Origin: Reichenbachiella ulvae
Lineage (GTDB): Bacteria; Bacteroidota; Bacteroidia; Cytophagales; Cyclobacteriaceae
DNA length: 64,000 nt
Direction: 5' to 3'
Assembly: GCF_025833875.1 (NCBI RefSeq)
Contig: NZ_JAOYOD010000001.1
Coordinates: 682,001-746,000, forward strand
Shown here one piece after another: positions 46,018-56,013 of the stretch; position 1 is the stretch's first letter; the number at the start of each line of letters is the position of its first letter. The notes under the pieces were generated by a model. It worked only from the letters and a program-made list of their open reading frames with translations, did not search any database and had not been told where the DNA came from. The position numbers and the translations under genes are program-made.

Positions 46018-46290
46018 TGAAAATGACCTCTTTACATCATGACCTGTGTATTCATGGATCTTCTGATTCATAGAATCAGGTGACTTTTCGAGAAAACAGC
46101 CCTGTACTGATTTCAGTTTCCTCTTTTAGAAGTAGATGGAGGAATTAGATCGAATGAGTAGGGATTTTTTTAACAATTGCGTGATGTCAATCATTTTGTT
46201 CAAGTTGGTTCCAATTTACGTGAATACTAATATTCTGAGAGAAACTAGAGGTGGCAACCTTGAGATGAACTAATGAATTTTTTAAATAAT
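46018..46290 (+). pseudogene. Decayed copy of the 3' half of the 184-residue gene
   Basis: It aligns with 45598-45870 but has in-frame stops (for example GAATGAGTAGGG, where the intact gene has GAATGAGTATGA) and small indels. It cannot encode the domain. Confidence 0.85.
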
Positions 46291-46314
46291 ATTGATGATT
46301 AGTACGCTTATCAA

Positions 46315-49300
46315 TTATGAATCGATAAGCATTGTTTCTTTTTGTGCCTCCTGGCTGGTAGACGTATGCTGTGTCAGCACAAATTTCCCTACAGAATCTC
46401 TCAAGCTTTTCGCAATTTCACTTAGCCTGTGTGACTTCTGATTGTAATTGGTCATTCCTGATACTAGTTCGTTTGCAGAAGCGGCTACTTCTTCTGTTCC
46501 AGCTGCAGTTTGTTCTGCAATGACTACCACATTTTCGATGGTTGTTACCACCTGATTGATGTTTTGTGTTTGCTCCTGAGTGGCATTCATGATCTCCTCA
46601 GAATAGCTCAATGTTTCATTAGATGCCTCACTGATTTCTTCGAATACCTTCGAAACTTCACCCGAGGCTGAAACCCCTCTGGATACACTCTGGCTCATTG
46701 TTTCCATAAGGGAAGCAGCCATAGAGGTGTCCGTTTGTACATCGTTGATTAGCTTTTCGATTTCTTTGGTGGAGGCTTTGGAGCTTTCTGCCAATTTTCT
46801 AATTTCATCAGCTACCACCGCAAATCCTCTACCTGCATCACCGGCCTGAGCTGCTTCTATGGCAGCATTAAGAGCAAGGAGGTTAGTTTGTCCTGCAATA
46901 TTTGAAATCACACCCAATACCCTGTGAATCTCCAGAGATCTTTCTTTTAGGATATTCATGGAGTGATTTGTCTTGCTGGTATATTCAGATATTTCGCTCA
47001 TGCTAGAAGAAACATTATTCACCATGGTGAGACCTTTTTCACTACGTTTGCTTCCTTCTAGTGCCACTTGATTAATTCTTTGAGACTTGGCTGCCATGTC
47101 CTCTGCCGCCTGACGGATTTTTTCGACAATAGTTGAGGACTCATCCACCTTCGATACCTGGGTTTGGGCACCATTGCTCATTTGAGAGATAGCAGACGCG
47201 ATCTCTTCAGTATTTCGTGTCATTTCCTCACTCGTACTCAACATCTCCGAAGAAGAAGCATCAATAGTGTTCGCACTTTCGGTGATTTGATGGAGCAGTT
47301 CGTTGATGTTGGAGAGGGCCCTATTGAAGTTTTGAGTGAGCAGAAGAATTTCTCCTTTCGCATCTTCATCTAATCTTTTGGCCAAATCCCCTTCTGCCAT
47401 GTCTTTCACTATTTCATTGATAGAATGAATAGGAGCGACCACAGCATCAAAAAGTTTGTTGATGGATTCACTGAGGGCTTTCCATTGGCCTTCCTTATTT
47501 TGGGTATTGATCCGAGCGCTGAAATTGCCTGACTCGACTGCCTCTTGAATCACGAAATTCGTATCATTGATAGAGCTACTAAGGTTGTCGTTCTGAGCCC
47601 TTAGCCCATCATTTCGGCTCTTTACTTCAGCTACAGCTTCATCGAGCTTGGCTTGCAGCTCTGCTTTTTGTCTTTGATTTTCTAATCTCTTGTAGCGTGA
47701 ATAGAAATAGATGCCTGCTACGACAGCCACAATCATAAGAGATCTAAACCACCAGGTGGCCCAAAAAGGTGGAGCAATGTAAATGAGAATGGTGGTAGGG
47801 GTTTCATTCCAGACGCCATCGTTGTTGGCAGCCTTTACCTTAAAAGTATAGTCTCCAGGTGCCAGTGTGGTATAAGTGGCAGAGGTTTGATTCCCTACAT
47901 AATTCCAATCCTCATCCATTTCTTCCATCATGTAGGCATAGCTGTTTTTTTCTGGTCGAGTATAGTTGAGCACGACGAAATCAATGGTGAAGATCTCGTC
48001 CTTGTAAGTCATTTGTATTTCCTTGGCTTCTGAGATATGCTTTTTTAGAATGGCATTATCGTCATTAGAGGGCTTTATGGATTTATTAAAAATGCTAAAG
48101 TCTGTAAAAACCACGCTAGGTGGGATAGGGTTATTTTGGATCTCAGAGGCATAGAAGCGGTTGAATCCATCGCTACCTCCAAAGTACATTTCGTTCCACG
48201 AAGTGCGTATCGATGCATTCATGTTAAAGAAGTTGCTCTGAAGGCCGTCTCCTTTGTCATAGTTTTGCACTACCAATTGGGTGTTGAGGCCTTTTCCAGT
48301 TATAGATACTTTGGATAATCCTTTGGCACTACTGATCCATAGATTTCCTTCTTTATCTGCTTCGATAGATTTGATGGCATTGCTAGGTAGTCCAGACTCC
48401 TTGTCAAAAACAGCGAACTTATCATCTGCAGGTACATATAGATTAAGACCTCTATTTTCAGTTCCAATCCAAACTTGCCCTTTAGTTGACTGATAAATAC
48501 ATGATATGGCGTTTTCACTGAGGCTGTTGGCATCCTCGGGCACATTGATGTATCGTTTAGCAGTATATTCATTATTTGCCCTGTCAACAGTTAGGTAATA
48601 CACCCCGTTGGCAGTTCCTAGCCATATATTACCTTTTTCGTCGGGTTCCATGATACGTACGTCTCCGCCTATACTTTCTGAATCTTCACTTAGGTACTCA
48701 CCTATGTGTTTAAACTCTCTGGTGTCAGAATCAAAATAATCTAGACCTTCTCCCCAGGTGCCTACCCAGTAACCTGAATTACTCAATACATCCTTTTCGA
48801 TTGTAAAGACACTATTGGCTGCTATGGAAGTAGGGTCATTGGGGTCATTTATATAATTTGTGAAAACATCTCTTTTCGTGTCGTAATGAGTCACTCCGCC
48901 AGCCCAGGTACCAATCAGTAGATTGTTATCAGGCATGACTACTAGGTCCAGCACAGAATTGTTGGGCAGGCTATTCGGATTGTTAGGTTCGTGTTCATAA
49001 TGTTGAAATGTGCCTGTATTTACATTGTAATAGTCTAATCCATAGCCATCTGCTCCTACCCAAAGGTTGTTTTTAGAATCCTCCGCAAAGGTGTTAACGG
49101 CACTGTGATCCATGTTCCCTTCATTATCATTGACTTTAATGAAGGGTTTTTGATAAGGGTCCATTAGGTCGATTCCTTTATCGAAACTACCAATCCAAAT
49201 GCGTTGGTTACTGTCCTTGTAAAGTGCCCATATGGAGTTGGAATGGATGCTTTTAGGGTTTTTGGGGTCTGGCTTAAAGTGTGTGAATTGTTCAGAAATG

Positions 49301-50166
49301 ATGTTGAATACGTCCAATCCACCGTTTTCAATGCCAATCCAGATATTGCCCTCTCCATCATTGATTATTTCAAGTATTCTGACTAGATGAAGAGAATTTT
49401 GGCCTGCTTCTGGAGTATACAGTTTTGAACTAAATTGATTGTTGCCAAGGTCGGTAAGCTTGTATAAACCTTTTTCCCAGCTCCCCAACCAAATGTTGCC
49501 CTGTGAATCTTCCGTTACACTTTTGATATTCAGGTCGTTTTCTTCAGGCAAGATTTGTTGAATTCTTTTGTCAAGGTCCATTAAGAATATCTTGTCACCT
49601 GTAATCCATATTCTACCTTTTGAATCCTGAAAGATAAACTCTATGTTTTCGCCATTTAGATATCTTTTTTGAACCTTATTGTTTTCTGAGTCCAATAGAT
49701 CAACTCCCATATTGGCCACCCATATATTGTCATCTTTATCACAAAACACATGGTTGGCCATTCCTTCGGCGATTGAGCTTGGATTCTCTTCAATGTGTTT
49801 TAAGTTATAAAAGTCATGAGTTGAACGGTTGAACCTGCTTAAACCACCTCCGTGAGCAATCCATACATCTCCATTGCTGCTTTCGGTCATGTAGTTAATA
49901 TATGGATGCCTGATGCTCGTACTATCGTTCTTGATAGGTTCGAATACATCGAAGTGACTGCCGTTGAATCGGTTGATACCATTTCTGGTTCCTATCCATA
50001 TATATCCCAGATGATCTTCAAATATGCAAGTGACATTGTTATCAGATAACCCAGTGATATTTTTAAACCTATAATTATTGTCACTTTGCGCTAATAGCGG
50101 AGAGGTGAGGGTGATATTTAGTAAGACAATAATAATTGTCTCTAAAATTTGCTGCTTTCTCATCAT
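46315..50166 (-). CDS. Beta-propeller/Y_Y_Y sensor fused to a chemotaxis signalling domain
   Basis: A 1283-residue protein. A signal peptide (ends LLAQ near 27) leads into a large periplasmic Reg_prop beta-propeller set (about 30-735; repeated GxIWIGT.xGxxxxN units). A Y_Y_Y domain (about 740-796) and one membrane helix (about 800-822) follow. A coiled coil and two HAMP-like segments occupy about 870-980. A full methyl-accepting chemotaxis signalling domain ends it (about 985-1265), with hairpin tip [19 protein letters not shown] near residue 1092. The sensor half is the one normally linked to histidine kinases or LuxR/AraC outputs in Bacteroidota. Here the output is CheA/CheW-type. The stop codon lies within the decayed terminator of the tandem duplication. 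No che genes are nearby. Confidence 0.93.
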   Translation of the reverse strand: MMRKQQILETIIIVLLNITLTSPLLAQSDNNYRFKNITGLSDNNVTCIFEDHLGYIWIGTRNGINRFNGSHFDVFEPIKNDSTSIRHPYINYMTESSNGDVWIAHGGGLSRFNRSTHDFYNLKHIEENPSSIAEGMANHVFCDKDDNIWVANMGVDLLDSENNKVQKRYLNGENIEFIFQDSKGRIWITGDKIFLMDLDKRIQQILPEENDLNIKSVTEDSQGNIWLGSWEKGLYKLTDLGNNQFSSKLYTPEAGQNSLHLVRILEIINDGEGNIWIGIENGGLDVFNIISEQFTHFKPDPKNPKSIHSNSIWALYKDSNQRIWIGSFDKGIDLMDPYQKPFIKVNDNEGNMDHSAVNTFAEDSKNNLWVGADGYGLDYYNVNTGTFQHYEHEPNNPNSLPNNSVLDLVVMPDNNLLIGTWAGGVTHYDTKRDVFTNYINDPNDPTSIAANSVFTIEKDVLSNSGYWVGTWGEGLDYFDSDTREFKHIGEYLSEDSESIGGDVRIMEPDEKGNIWLGTANGVYYLTVDRANNEYTAKRYINVPEDANSLSENAISCIYQSTKGQVWIGTENRGLNLYVPADDKFAVFDKESGLPSNAIKSIEADKEGNLWISSAKGLSKVSITGKGLNTQLVVQNYDKGDGLQSNFFNMNASIRTSWNEMYFGGSDGFNRFYASEIQNNPIPPSVVFTDFSIFNKSIKPSNDDNAILKKHISEAKEIQMTYKDEIFTIDFVVLNYTRPEKNSYAYMMEEMDEDWNYVGNQTSATYTTLAPGDYTFKVKAANNDGVWNETPTTILIYIAPPFWATWWFRSLMIVAVVAGIYFYSRYKRLENQRQKAELQAKLDEAVAEVKSRNDGLRAQNDNLSSSINDTNFVIQEAVESGNFSARINTQNKEGQWKALSESINKLFDAVVAPIHSINEIVKDMAEGDLAKRLDEDAKGEILLLTQNFNRALSNINELLHQITESANTIDASSSEMLSTSEEMTRNTEEIASAISQMSNGAQTQVSKVDESSTIVEKIRQAAEDMAAKSQRINQVALEGSKRSEKGLTMVNNVSSSMSEISEYTSKTNHSMNILKERSLEIHRVLGVISNIAGQTNLLALNAAIEAAQAGDAGRGFAVVADEIRKLAESSKASTKEIEKLINDVQTDTSMAASLMETMSQSVSRGVSASGEVSKVFEEISEASNETLSYSEEIMNATQEQTQNINQVVTTIENVVVIAEQTAAGTEEVAASANELVSGMTNYNQKSHRLSEIAKSLRDSVGKFVLTQHTSTSQEAQKETMLIDS

Positions 50167-50284
50167 GCTCTTGGGTAATCTTTCTCACTTATAAGTTAAC
50201 CAATCAGCATGGGATATTCAACTTTATTCAAAGGCTGATTTTTGATTTAAGTACTCCTATCGATTGGCCTCCGCAATAGCGGTG

Positions 50285-50327
50285 AAACCATGTAATTGCA
50301 GTCTTTTACCTGTAGTTACATGGTTTT
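50285..50327. repeat. Long imperfect hairpin between chemoreceptor and dioxygenase genes
   Basis: AACCATGTAA (50286-50295) pairs with TTACATGGTT (50316-50325). The stem continues through G-U-tolerant pairs to about 16-17 bp with an 8-base loop. There is no clear T-run. It could be a leader element of the chemoreceptor fusion or the end of the upstream transcript. Confidence 0.6.
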
Positions 50328-50400
50328 AGCTAAAGTATGAAGCTCAATTGACTCTACAAAAGTGAAATCTCTTAAATCTTATAAGAGAATTACTTAAATA

Positions 50401-51282
50401 TTAATTGTTTGAAATCACAAAAGATCGCATGGACATCGATCCCATGAGTATGCTTTCATTGAAAAATTCCAATTTGTCTTTAGGAGTTCTTAAGGCTAAA
50501 GTGTAGAGCATAGGAAGATAGTGCTCACTGGTTGGGATAGAAAGTAGAGCATCGCTACCGAGCTTTTCGTAATGCACAAGTTGATCATGGTTTTGTGATT
50601 CGATTAGTTCTTTGGTTTTCACATCAAACTCTTTGGCCCAGTCGTATGCCTGATCGTCTTGCCATCTGGCCTTGCGCAGATTGTGTACAATGTTGCCACT
50701 CCCTACTATTAGTACCCCTTTGTTTCTCAGAAATTGAAGCTCTTGAGCCAGTTCATAGTGCTCCTTCGGACTCATTCTATAATCCAGGCTCAACTGAAAT
50801 ACGGGTACGTCAGCATCAGGAAACATTTTGATCAATACAGACCAGGTACCATGATCCAGCCCCCATTCATGGTCTTCTTCAACCGTATGATTTTTCATAT
50901 GATCGATCACTTGCCTGGCCATCTCTGGAGACCCCGGGGCAGGATATTGCACATCAAATAGCGCTTTTGGGAAACCACCGAAATCATGGATGGTTTCAGG
51001 CTCGGGAGTCATCGTGACCATGGTGCCACGTGTTTGCCAGTGCGCAGAGACCACCAAAATGGCCTTCGGTTCTATTCCCTTGGCAGCCTCTCTCCAGCCT
51101 TTGGTGATGTCATTTTCCATGATGGCATTCATCGGGTTGCCATGCCCAACAAAGAAAACTGGCATGGTAGGAGAGTTTTCCAGTTGTCCGGATTTGTTCC
51201 ATTCTTCGAATGCTTTCATTTTATATCCAAAAAGCCCTGCTGTGCCTAATGAGGCTGCTTTGATGAAATCTTGTCTGTTCAT
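50401..51282 (-). CDS. ygiD: LigB/YgiD-type extradiol dioxygenase
   Basis: A 293-residue protein similar to YgiD/4,5-DOPA extradiol dioxygenases, which use a mononuclear metal to open catechol rings. Probable metal ligands are in PVFFVGHGNPM (His near 47), VVSAHWQTRG (His near 81) and LDHGTWSVL near 144. A further conserved His lies in GSGNIVHNL. The N-terminus MNRQDFIKAASLGTAGLFGYK resembles the start of a Tat/phosphodiesterase-like exported protein but lacks RR, so export is uncertain. It is co-directional with, and 12 bp from, the GlcG/HbpS-like gene. Confidence 0.85.
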   Translation of the reverse strand: MNRQDFIKAASLGTAGLFGYKMKAFEEWNKSGQLENSPTMPVFFVGHGNPMNAIMENDITKGWREAAKGIEPKAILVVSAHWQTRGTMVTMTPEPETIHDFGGFPKALFDVQYPAPGSPEMARQVIDHMKNHTVEEDHEWGLDHGTWSVLIKMFPDADVPVFQLSLDYRMSPKEHYELAQELQFLRNKGVLIVGSGNIVHNLRKARWQDDQAYDWAKEFDVKTKELIESQNHDQLVHYEKLGSDALLSIPTSEHYLPMLYTLALRTPKDKLEFFNESILMGSMSMRSFVISNN

Positions 51283-51294
51283 GATTGAAATAAT

Positions 51295-51726
51295 TTAAGG
51301 TTGTGCGATATAGTTAAGGTCGTGAAGCGTGTTGAGAATAGCGGATTCGTCGTTTTCCGAACTGTCCCCACTGACACCTACCGCGCCGATCAGGTCTCCA
51401 TCAGAATTCCGGATTAGAACGCCGCCTTGTGTAGGTACTACTTTGCCGTTAGACATATCGGATAGTGACCCGACAAAGGATTGAAACTTTTGAGACGACT
51501 CGGTCATGGAGGCAAAAGTGCGGGTGCCAAAGCCCATTCCCAATGCACCCCAAGCCTTGCCAAAGGCAATGTCGTTGCGAAGGATGCCTGCATCCTCATG
51601 TCTCAGTGTACAAAGACTATGACCGCCTTTGTCTAGTACAGCCACTGCCAGTGGGTTCAGTTTTTCTTCCTCTGCAAAATCCATTATTTTTTCAGCGATT
51701 TGCTTGGCTTCTTTTAGTGTCAGCAT
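51295..51726 (-). CDS. GlcG/HbpS family heme-binding-like protein
   Basis: A 143-residue protein of the GlcG/HbpS (DUF336) family, containing LKEAKQIAEKIMDFAE, VLDKGGHSLCTLRHEDA, GGVLIRNSDGDLIGAVGVSG and DESAILNTLHDL. Members bind heme or flavin-like small molecules, or act as redox-linked accessory proteins. No heme ligand can be named here. It is first in a two-gene operon with the dioxygenase. A divergent HxlR regulator starts 90 bp away and may repress the pair. Confidence 0.85.
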   Translation of the reverse strand: MLTLKEAKQIAEKIMDFAEEEKLNPLAVAVLDKGGHSLCTLRHEDAGILRNDIAFGKAWGALGMGFGTRTFASMTESSQKFQSFVGSLSDMSNGKVVPTQGGVLIRNSDGDLIGAVGVSGDSSENDESAILNTLHDLNYIAQP

Positions 51727-51816
51727 GGTTATTAAATTTGTTGCAACATGTATTACGAAGGTAATATCCCTGGGATGTCAAAATCAAAAAAAAGATACTA
51801 TACTTTTGGTAAGTAA

Positions 51817-52152
51817 ATGGGAATAGAAATTTGTAAGGATAGTCTGAAGGCGATCTCAGACACGATGTACGTGATAGGTGGGAAATGGAAGTTGCCTATC
51901 GTTTTTGCCTTGAGTTTTGGCGAAATGCGTTACAAGGATATTGAAGAAGCGGTAGAGGGAATCTCTCCGCGTATGCTCTCCAAGGAGTTGAAGGAATTGG
52001 AGATGAACAAGATCGTGAATAGGGCAGAAGACCCGAATACCAAATACAAAGTGCTGTATAGCCTAACAGATCATGGGGAAAGCTTAAAACCTGTATTCGA
52101 AAATTTGAAGGAATGGGGCATCTTCCACAAAAAGAAGATACTCCACTCTTGA
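51817..52152 (+). CDS. HxlR-family transcriptional regulator
   Basis: A 111-residue winged helix-turn-helix protein of the HxlR/MarR group: DTMYVIGGKWKLPIVFALSF, EEAVEGISPRMLSKELKELE and YSLTDHGESLKPVFENLKEWG. Such proteins respond to electrophiles, quinones or redox change and are often divergent from the gene they control. The divergent GlcG-dioxygenase pair is the likely target. It converges on cysM with 3 bp between stop codons. Confidence 0.9.
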   Translation: MGIEICKDSLKAISDTMYVIGGKWKLPIVFALSFGEMRYKDIEEAVEGISPRMLSKELKELEMNKIVNRAEDPNTKYKVLYSLTDHGESLKPVFENLKEWGIFHKKKILHS

Positions 52153-52155
52153 ATA

Positions 52156-53049
52156 TTAGTCAGAGAATAAACCTGAGCTCAAATATCTATCGCCACGATC
52201 ACATACGATAGAAACGATTGTAGCAGGTTCTTTGAGTGTTTTAGCCAGATCGATCACCGCTTTCATTGCACCACCGCTGCTCATACCTGCCAATATTCCG
52301 GCTTCCTTCGCCAGTCTCTTGGTCATCTCGATGCTTTGATCTCTACTCACATACAATATTTCATCTACACGCGCATCATCATAGATGGCAGGTAAAAATT
52401 CTGGCGACCATTTTCTAATACCCGGGATGTTGTCTCCCTCTTGAGGCTGCACGCCGATGATCTTGATATCTGGATTTTGTTCCTTGAGGTACATGGAGTT
52501 GCCCATGATAGTCCCAGTGGTACCCATGCTAGAGACGAAATGCGTCACCTTTCCTTCTGTATCGCGCCAGATCTCTGGCCCGGTGGTATTGTAGTGTGCC
52601 TGGTAGTTGTCGTGGTTGGCAAATTGATTCAACATGACATAGCCTTCTTTTTCGACCATTTCGTCAGCCACCACACGAGATAGCTCGATTGTTCCTTCCT
52701 CGTCGGTCAGTACAACTTTAGCTCCGTAGGCTGTCATCGTATCGATCCTTTCCTGCGTGGAGTTTTCTGGCATCACGAGTGTGATGTCCATGTCGAACGA
52801 AGCGGCCACCATGGCCAGAGCAATACCCGTGTTTCCACTGGTCGCTTCTACCAATTTGGTCTCTCGTGTGATATCTCCTCGTTTCAGGGCTTCATTGATC
52901 ATGAAGAAAGCTGGACGATCCTTGACGCTACCGCCTGGATTGTTGCCCTCGAGCTTGCCATACACTTCGACATGTTCGGGTATTTCTGGTAGCAACACCC
53001 TAACCAAAGGTGTATTGCCTATGAGTTCACTTATATTTTGTGCAGACAT
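52156..53049 (-). CDS. cysM: O-acetylserine sulfhydrylase (cysteine synthase B type)
   Basis: A 297-residue PLP enzyme that makes cysteine from O-acetylserine and sulfide. Motifs are NISELIGNTPLVRV near residue 4, the PLP lysine in EGNNPGGSVKDRPA near 40, EATSGNTGIALA near 67, and MGTTGTIMG near 170. I chose the ATG at 53049 (MSAQNIS); six more residues upstream are possible but unlike the family. It lies 35 bp after cysE on the same strand, forming the serine-to-cysteine operon. The gene ends 3 bp from the convergent HxlR gene. Confidence 0.95.
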   Translation of the reverse strand: MSAQNISELIGNTPLVRVLLPEIPEHVEVYGKLEGNNPGGSVKDRPAFFMINEALKRGDITRETKLVEATSGNTGIALAMVAASFDMDITLVMPENSTQERIDTMTAYGAKVVLTDEEGTIELSRVVADEMVEKEGYVMLNQFANHDNYQAHYNTTGPEIWRDTEGKVTHFVSSMGTTGTIMGNSMYLKEQNPDIKIIGVQPQEGDNIPGIRKWSPEFLPAIYDDARVDEILYVSRDQSIEMTKRLAKEAGILAGMSSGGAMKAVIDLAKTLKEPATIVSIVCDRGDRYLSSGLFSD

Positions 53050-53084
53050 TGTACAATTGATTCTCAAAAGTTATTAATGACTCA

Positions 53085-53891
53085 CTAAACCGTAGTTTTG
53101 ATGAGCTGGGATTCGTGGGCGTAATATACACGCGAGTTCGGCGCTACGCTTTCGGTCAGCCAAACATTGCCTCCTATGATACTGTTGGCACCAATCACGG
53201 TTTTGCCTCCCAAAATTGTTGCCCCTGCATAGATGACCACATTGTCTTCTATGGTTGGATGGCGTTTAGTGAGGGCCATGTTTTTTTTGACGCTCAAAGC
53301 ACCTAGTGTTACGCCCTGGTAGACTTTGACATCACTACCAATGATACAGGTTTCGCCCACTACGATACCAGTGCCATGATCTACGCAAAAGCGTCTACCG
53401 ATCTTGGCTTTCGGATGAATATCGATGGAGGTACGAACGTGTGCATACTCGGTAAAAATCCTCGGTAAGTAGGGGATATCCAGTCCCAGCATCACATGCG
53501 CGATTCTATAAATCGCGATTGCGAAAAAGCCTGGATAGGTTCTGATGACTTCCTTTCTGTCTACCGCCGCAGGGTCTCCACTTAGTATGGCTTCAGCATC
53601 TTCGATACACAGATCGTAAATGTTTTCTAATTGAGCGAAAAACAGATCACAGCTACTGATAGCAAATGACTTTTCGCAAGCTTTGGTTTTCAAAAGCAGG
53701 TGTTTGAAGAGCTGCCTGATCTCTTCGTATTCGATCTCAATGTCATCTCCTTCTCTGAATCTCACATTATTGAGCTCGGGAAAAAGGAACTGAAGCAAGC
53801 GTACGATGAACCGATCGATTTCTTCCTCACCTGGAAGTGCCTTAGGTACATTGTGTGCTGCATGTATTTTGTCAAAAAACGATTTTTTCAT
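53085..53891 (-). CDS. cysE: Serine O-acetyltransferase (EpsC type)
   Basis: A 268-residue enzyme that acetylates serine, the first step of cysteine synthesis. An N-terminal helical part (1-120) precedes the left-handed beta-helix of hexapeptide repeats (IDIHPKAKIGRRFCVDHGTG, VVGETCIIGSDVKVYQGVTLG, and onward), with the catalytic His in DHGTG near 180. The C-terminal end is short, as in EpsC-type proteins. It is upstream of cysM in the same direction and probably co-transcribed. Confidence 0.95.
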   Translation of the reverse strand: MKKSFFDKIHAAHNVPKALPGEEEIDRFIVRLLQFLFPELNNVRFREGDDIEIEYEEIRQLFKHLLLKTKACEKSFAISSCDLFFAQLENIYDLCIEDAEAILSGDPAAVDRKEVIRTYPGFFAIAIYRIAHVMLGLDIPYLPRIFTEYAHVRTSIDIHPKAKIGRRFCVDHGTGIVVGETCIIGSDVKVYQGVTLGALSVKKNMALTKRHPTIEDNVVIYAGATILGGKTVIGANSIIGGNVWLTESVAPNSRVYYAHESQLIKTTV

Positions 53892-54025
53892 TTTCTAAGT
53901 TGGAGTCAAAGGCTAAGCCCTGGTTTGTCGCGTTGTTATTTTTTCGGGGATTTGTGAATAAAAACAGATACCGCTATAGCAACGCAGGGGTAAATCTAGT
54001 GTTTCAGAATGATTTAAAAACTGCA

Positions 54026-55156
54026 TTATGATTCTTTTTGAGACGAATTAGGGATTTTCAAAATTCGAGCACTCACTTTTTGAATCACTGCAAATTTGCC
54101 TATGTTTCTCCATTCTTTATTTCTTGAATTCAGGGATTGAACAAGTTCAGTACTCAAGCTGGTTTGAATATCAGACTTGAGCGTTCGTATGGCAAAGGCC
54201 TCATTTTTAAGATAGGAAGTGAGCTCAAATGCATTTGTTGCTGAGTCAAGTATCCTATCTCCGAAGAAACGCCTATAGTTGGCGTCTCCCTTGGATAGAA
54301 GGAGAGATTCCTTCGAAATGAGGTCTTTTGGGATGGTATCAAAGTGTCCTGGACTATTCCAAAAGTTGTGAGCGACTATCGTTATTTTTCCTTGCTTGAT
54401 GTAGGTCTTTATTCTTTGCACGAACTCCTCCTGATGATGCGAGAGAAAGTCAAGCAGTTTGGTGATGTCCTCATCTATGACATCAGAGACGAATAGGGGA
54501 GCTGCTTTGATGTGCAGCGTGATCTGGTGATCATACTTGTCGATCAAATGATCCACTAGCAACAGATCGCTGAATAGCTCCATTCCGGTATTGTCCAGTA
54601 TGATTTCTGTGGAAGTGTACCTGGGCAATTGACCAATTAGTGTCTGGCTGTCATCTAATATCACTTCGATGGCCACTTCATCTCCATGCACGAGTTGACT
54701 TAAGTCTGATTTGTTGCCGTGCAGGTTGTTGAGTATGAAATCTTTTGTGTCCCAATCTTTAGAGGAAGCGAGTATTCGATCAAAGGCCAATTGAGATTGA
54801 GAAAGATCTGCGCTTTTGATTTTGGAATAGGGATCAATCTGAAGCGTATCATATTGCACAATGGAATTGATCAGTGCAAACAAATACACTTCTGCATCGA
54901 AAAAGGGGAGGTCTATTAATTTCTTGCCCTCATATTCAACGTAAAAGTCATGCCAATAGGCTGCAGTAGTATTCGAAAGACGATCGACCAATTGAGTATT
55001 CAGCGATTGCTTTAGATTCTCAAGTTCTTGTGTGATTCTTTGATCAAACAATTCACTTTGGATCACATCGGTGAGGATCTTAGGGTATCGAACTCGGAAG
55101 GTCATTCCAGAAAAGGCTTCTTCGTTGATTGGGATTTTTGGATATGAATCGAACAT
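54026..55156 (-). CDS. DUF89 damage-control phosphatase (ARMT1-like)
   Basis: A 376-residue protein of the DUF89 family, metal-dependent phosphatases that clear damaged or excess phosphometabolites. The signature parts are EIILDNTGMELFSDLLLVDHL near 196 and the KGDANYRRFFGDR loop near 303, with VAHNFWNSP near 268. The layout matches subfamily III (human ARMT1/yeast Ymr027w-like), which is better known from eukaryotes. No membrane or signal segment is present. It is single between cysE and DUF1573, with no clue to substrate. Confidence 0.85.
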   Translation of the reverse strand: MFDSYPKIPINEEAFSGMTFRVRYPKILTDVIQSELFDQRITQELENLKQSLNTQLVDRLSNTTAAYWHDFYVEYEGKKLIDLPFFDAEVYLFALINSIVQYDTLQIDPYSKIKSADLSQSQLAFDRILASSKDWDTKDFILNNLHGNKSDLSQLVHGDEVAIEVILDDSQTLIGQLPRYTSTEIILDNTGMELFSDLLLVDHLIDKYDHQITLHIKAAPLFVSDVIDEDITKLLDFLSHHQEEFVQRIKTYIKQGKITIVAHNFWNSPGHFDTIPKDLISKESLLLSKGDANYRRFFGDRILDSATNAFELTSYLKNEAFAIRTLKSDIQTSLSTELVQSLNSRNKEWRNIGKFAVIQKVSARILKIPNSSQKES

Positions 55157-55227
55157 AGTTGAAGTTTTTGCATGAAAAAAGGCGATTAGATATCTAATCG
55201 CCTCGAATATTTTGAATGTGTATTCAA

Positions 55228-55653
55228 TTAAGATCCTTCGCCTTCAGGGGTAGTTTCAGGAAGAAGAACATTCGTTACGATTTTAACTCTTTCTGGATTG
55301 TTGCTGGCATTACTCATGATGGTAATGACTTTGTTTTGATGACCAATTTTTCCTCGGCTGTTGAAGGTGACATCAATTTTACTTGATTCTCCTGGCGCGA
55401 TGGCTTCTCTTGGCCAATTGGATGCGGTACATCCACAAGTCGTTCTCACATTGGAGATTACCAGTGGAGCGTCCCCGTCATTGGTGAATTCGAAGGTGTA
55501 GGCTACTTTGTCTCCCTGAGTGATGTCACCAAAGTCGTATGAGGAGTTAACAAAGTTGATGTGTGGTCCTGGAGGGATGATTTCCTGTCCATCTTGCGCT
55601 TGAGCGTATGTAAGGCCCAATGCCAAGGTCAATGCTAAAAATATCTTTTTCAT
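55228..55653 (-). CDS. Secreted DUF1573 protein
   Basis: A 141-residue protein with a signal peptide (ends TYAQA near 19) and one DUF1573 Ig-like domain (FVNSSYDFGDITQGDKVAYTFEFTNDG ... VVTNVLLPE). The motif VRTTCGCTA contains the family's paired cysteines. It should act in the periplasm or at the surface. Members are abundant in Bacteroidota and of unproven role. It lies alone, with a MITE-like element downstream of the S41 gene on its upstream side. Confidence 0.88.
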   Translation of the reverse strand: MKKIFLALTLALGLTYAQAQDGQEIIPPGPHINFVNSSYDFGDITQGDKVAYTFEFTNDGDAPLVISNVRTTCGCTASNWPREAIAPGESSKIDVTFNSRGKIGHQNKVITIMSNASNNPERVKIVTNVLLPETTPEGEGS

Positions 55654-55759
55654 AAATGAATGATTTGATTCGATTTACGCATTAATGCTAATGCTGGTTA
55701 TTCTTTTTCAAAAGTAAACAACGTAGCGTTGCAACGCAAAGATATGTTTTAGAGCAAAA

Positions 55760-56008
55760 AAAGAGGCTGTCTCAAAAGGTTCAATTAGTCGAATTTGTCA
55801 CATTGAGCATAGTCGCCCGCCTGCCGGACGGCCAGGAAATGTACCTTTGAAAGATAGATTCGATGTTTCGACAATGCTACCAATGACGTATTTGTAAAAG
55901 TCAATGTTTTAGGGCCATTTACTATTAGGTCATTCAGCATTTGTGGCCTTATAAAACTAAGGCTTAGCCTTCAACATGACAATGCTATGCTTTTGAGACA
56001 GCCTCTTT
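55760..56008. mobile_element. MITE-like element, 249 bp, perfect 19-bp terminal inverted repeats
   Basis: The ends are AAAGAGGCTGTCTCAAAAG (55760-55778) and its exact complement (55990-56008). No open frame lies between. An inner repeat begins GTCACATTGAGCATAGTCG and ends CGATGTTTCGAC.ATGCTACCAATGACG. Within it a GC-rich insertion (CGCCTGCCGGACGGCCAG) interrupts the expected text. On the minus strand a T-run follows the far terminal repeat, so the ends may also terminate the S41 transcript. Confidence 0.85.
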
Positions 56009-56013
56009 ACATT

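Larger units (their letters stand above)
45598..46430. repeat. Tandem duplication, about 420-bp period, of two convergent gene ends
   Basis: Unit A (about 45598-46017) and unit B (about 46018-46430) align. For instance CTTTTAGAAGTAGATGG occurs at the same phase exactly 420 bp apart, and TTGTGCC.TCTGGCTGGTAG occurs in both. In A the 184-residue gene end is intact and the chemoreceptor end is decayed. In B the reverse holds. Confidence 0.88.
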
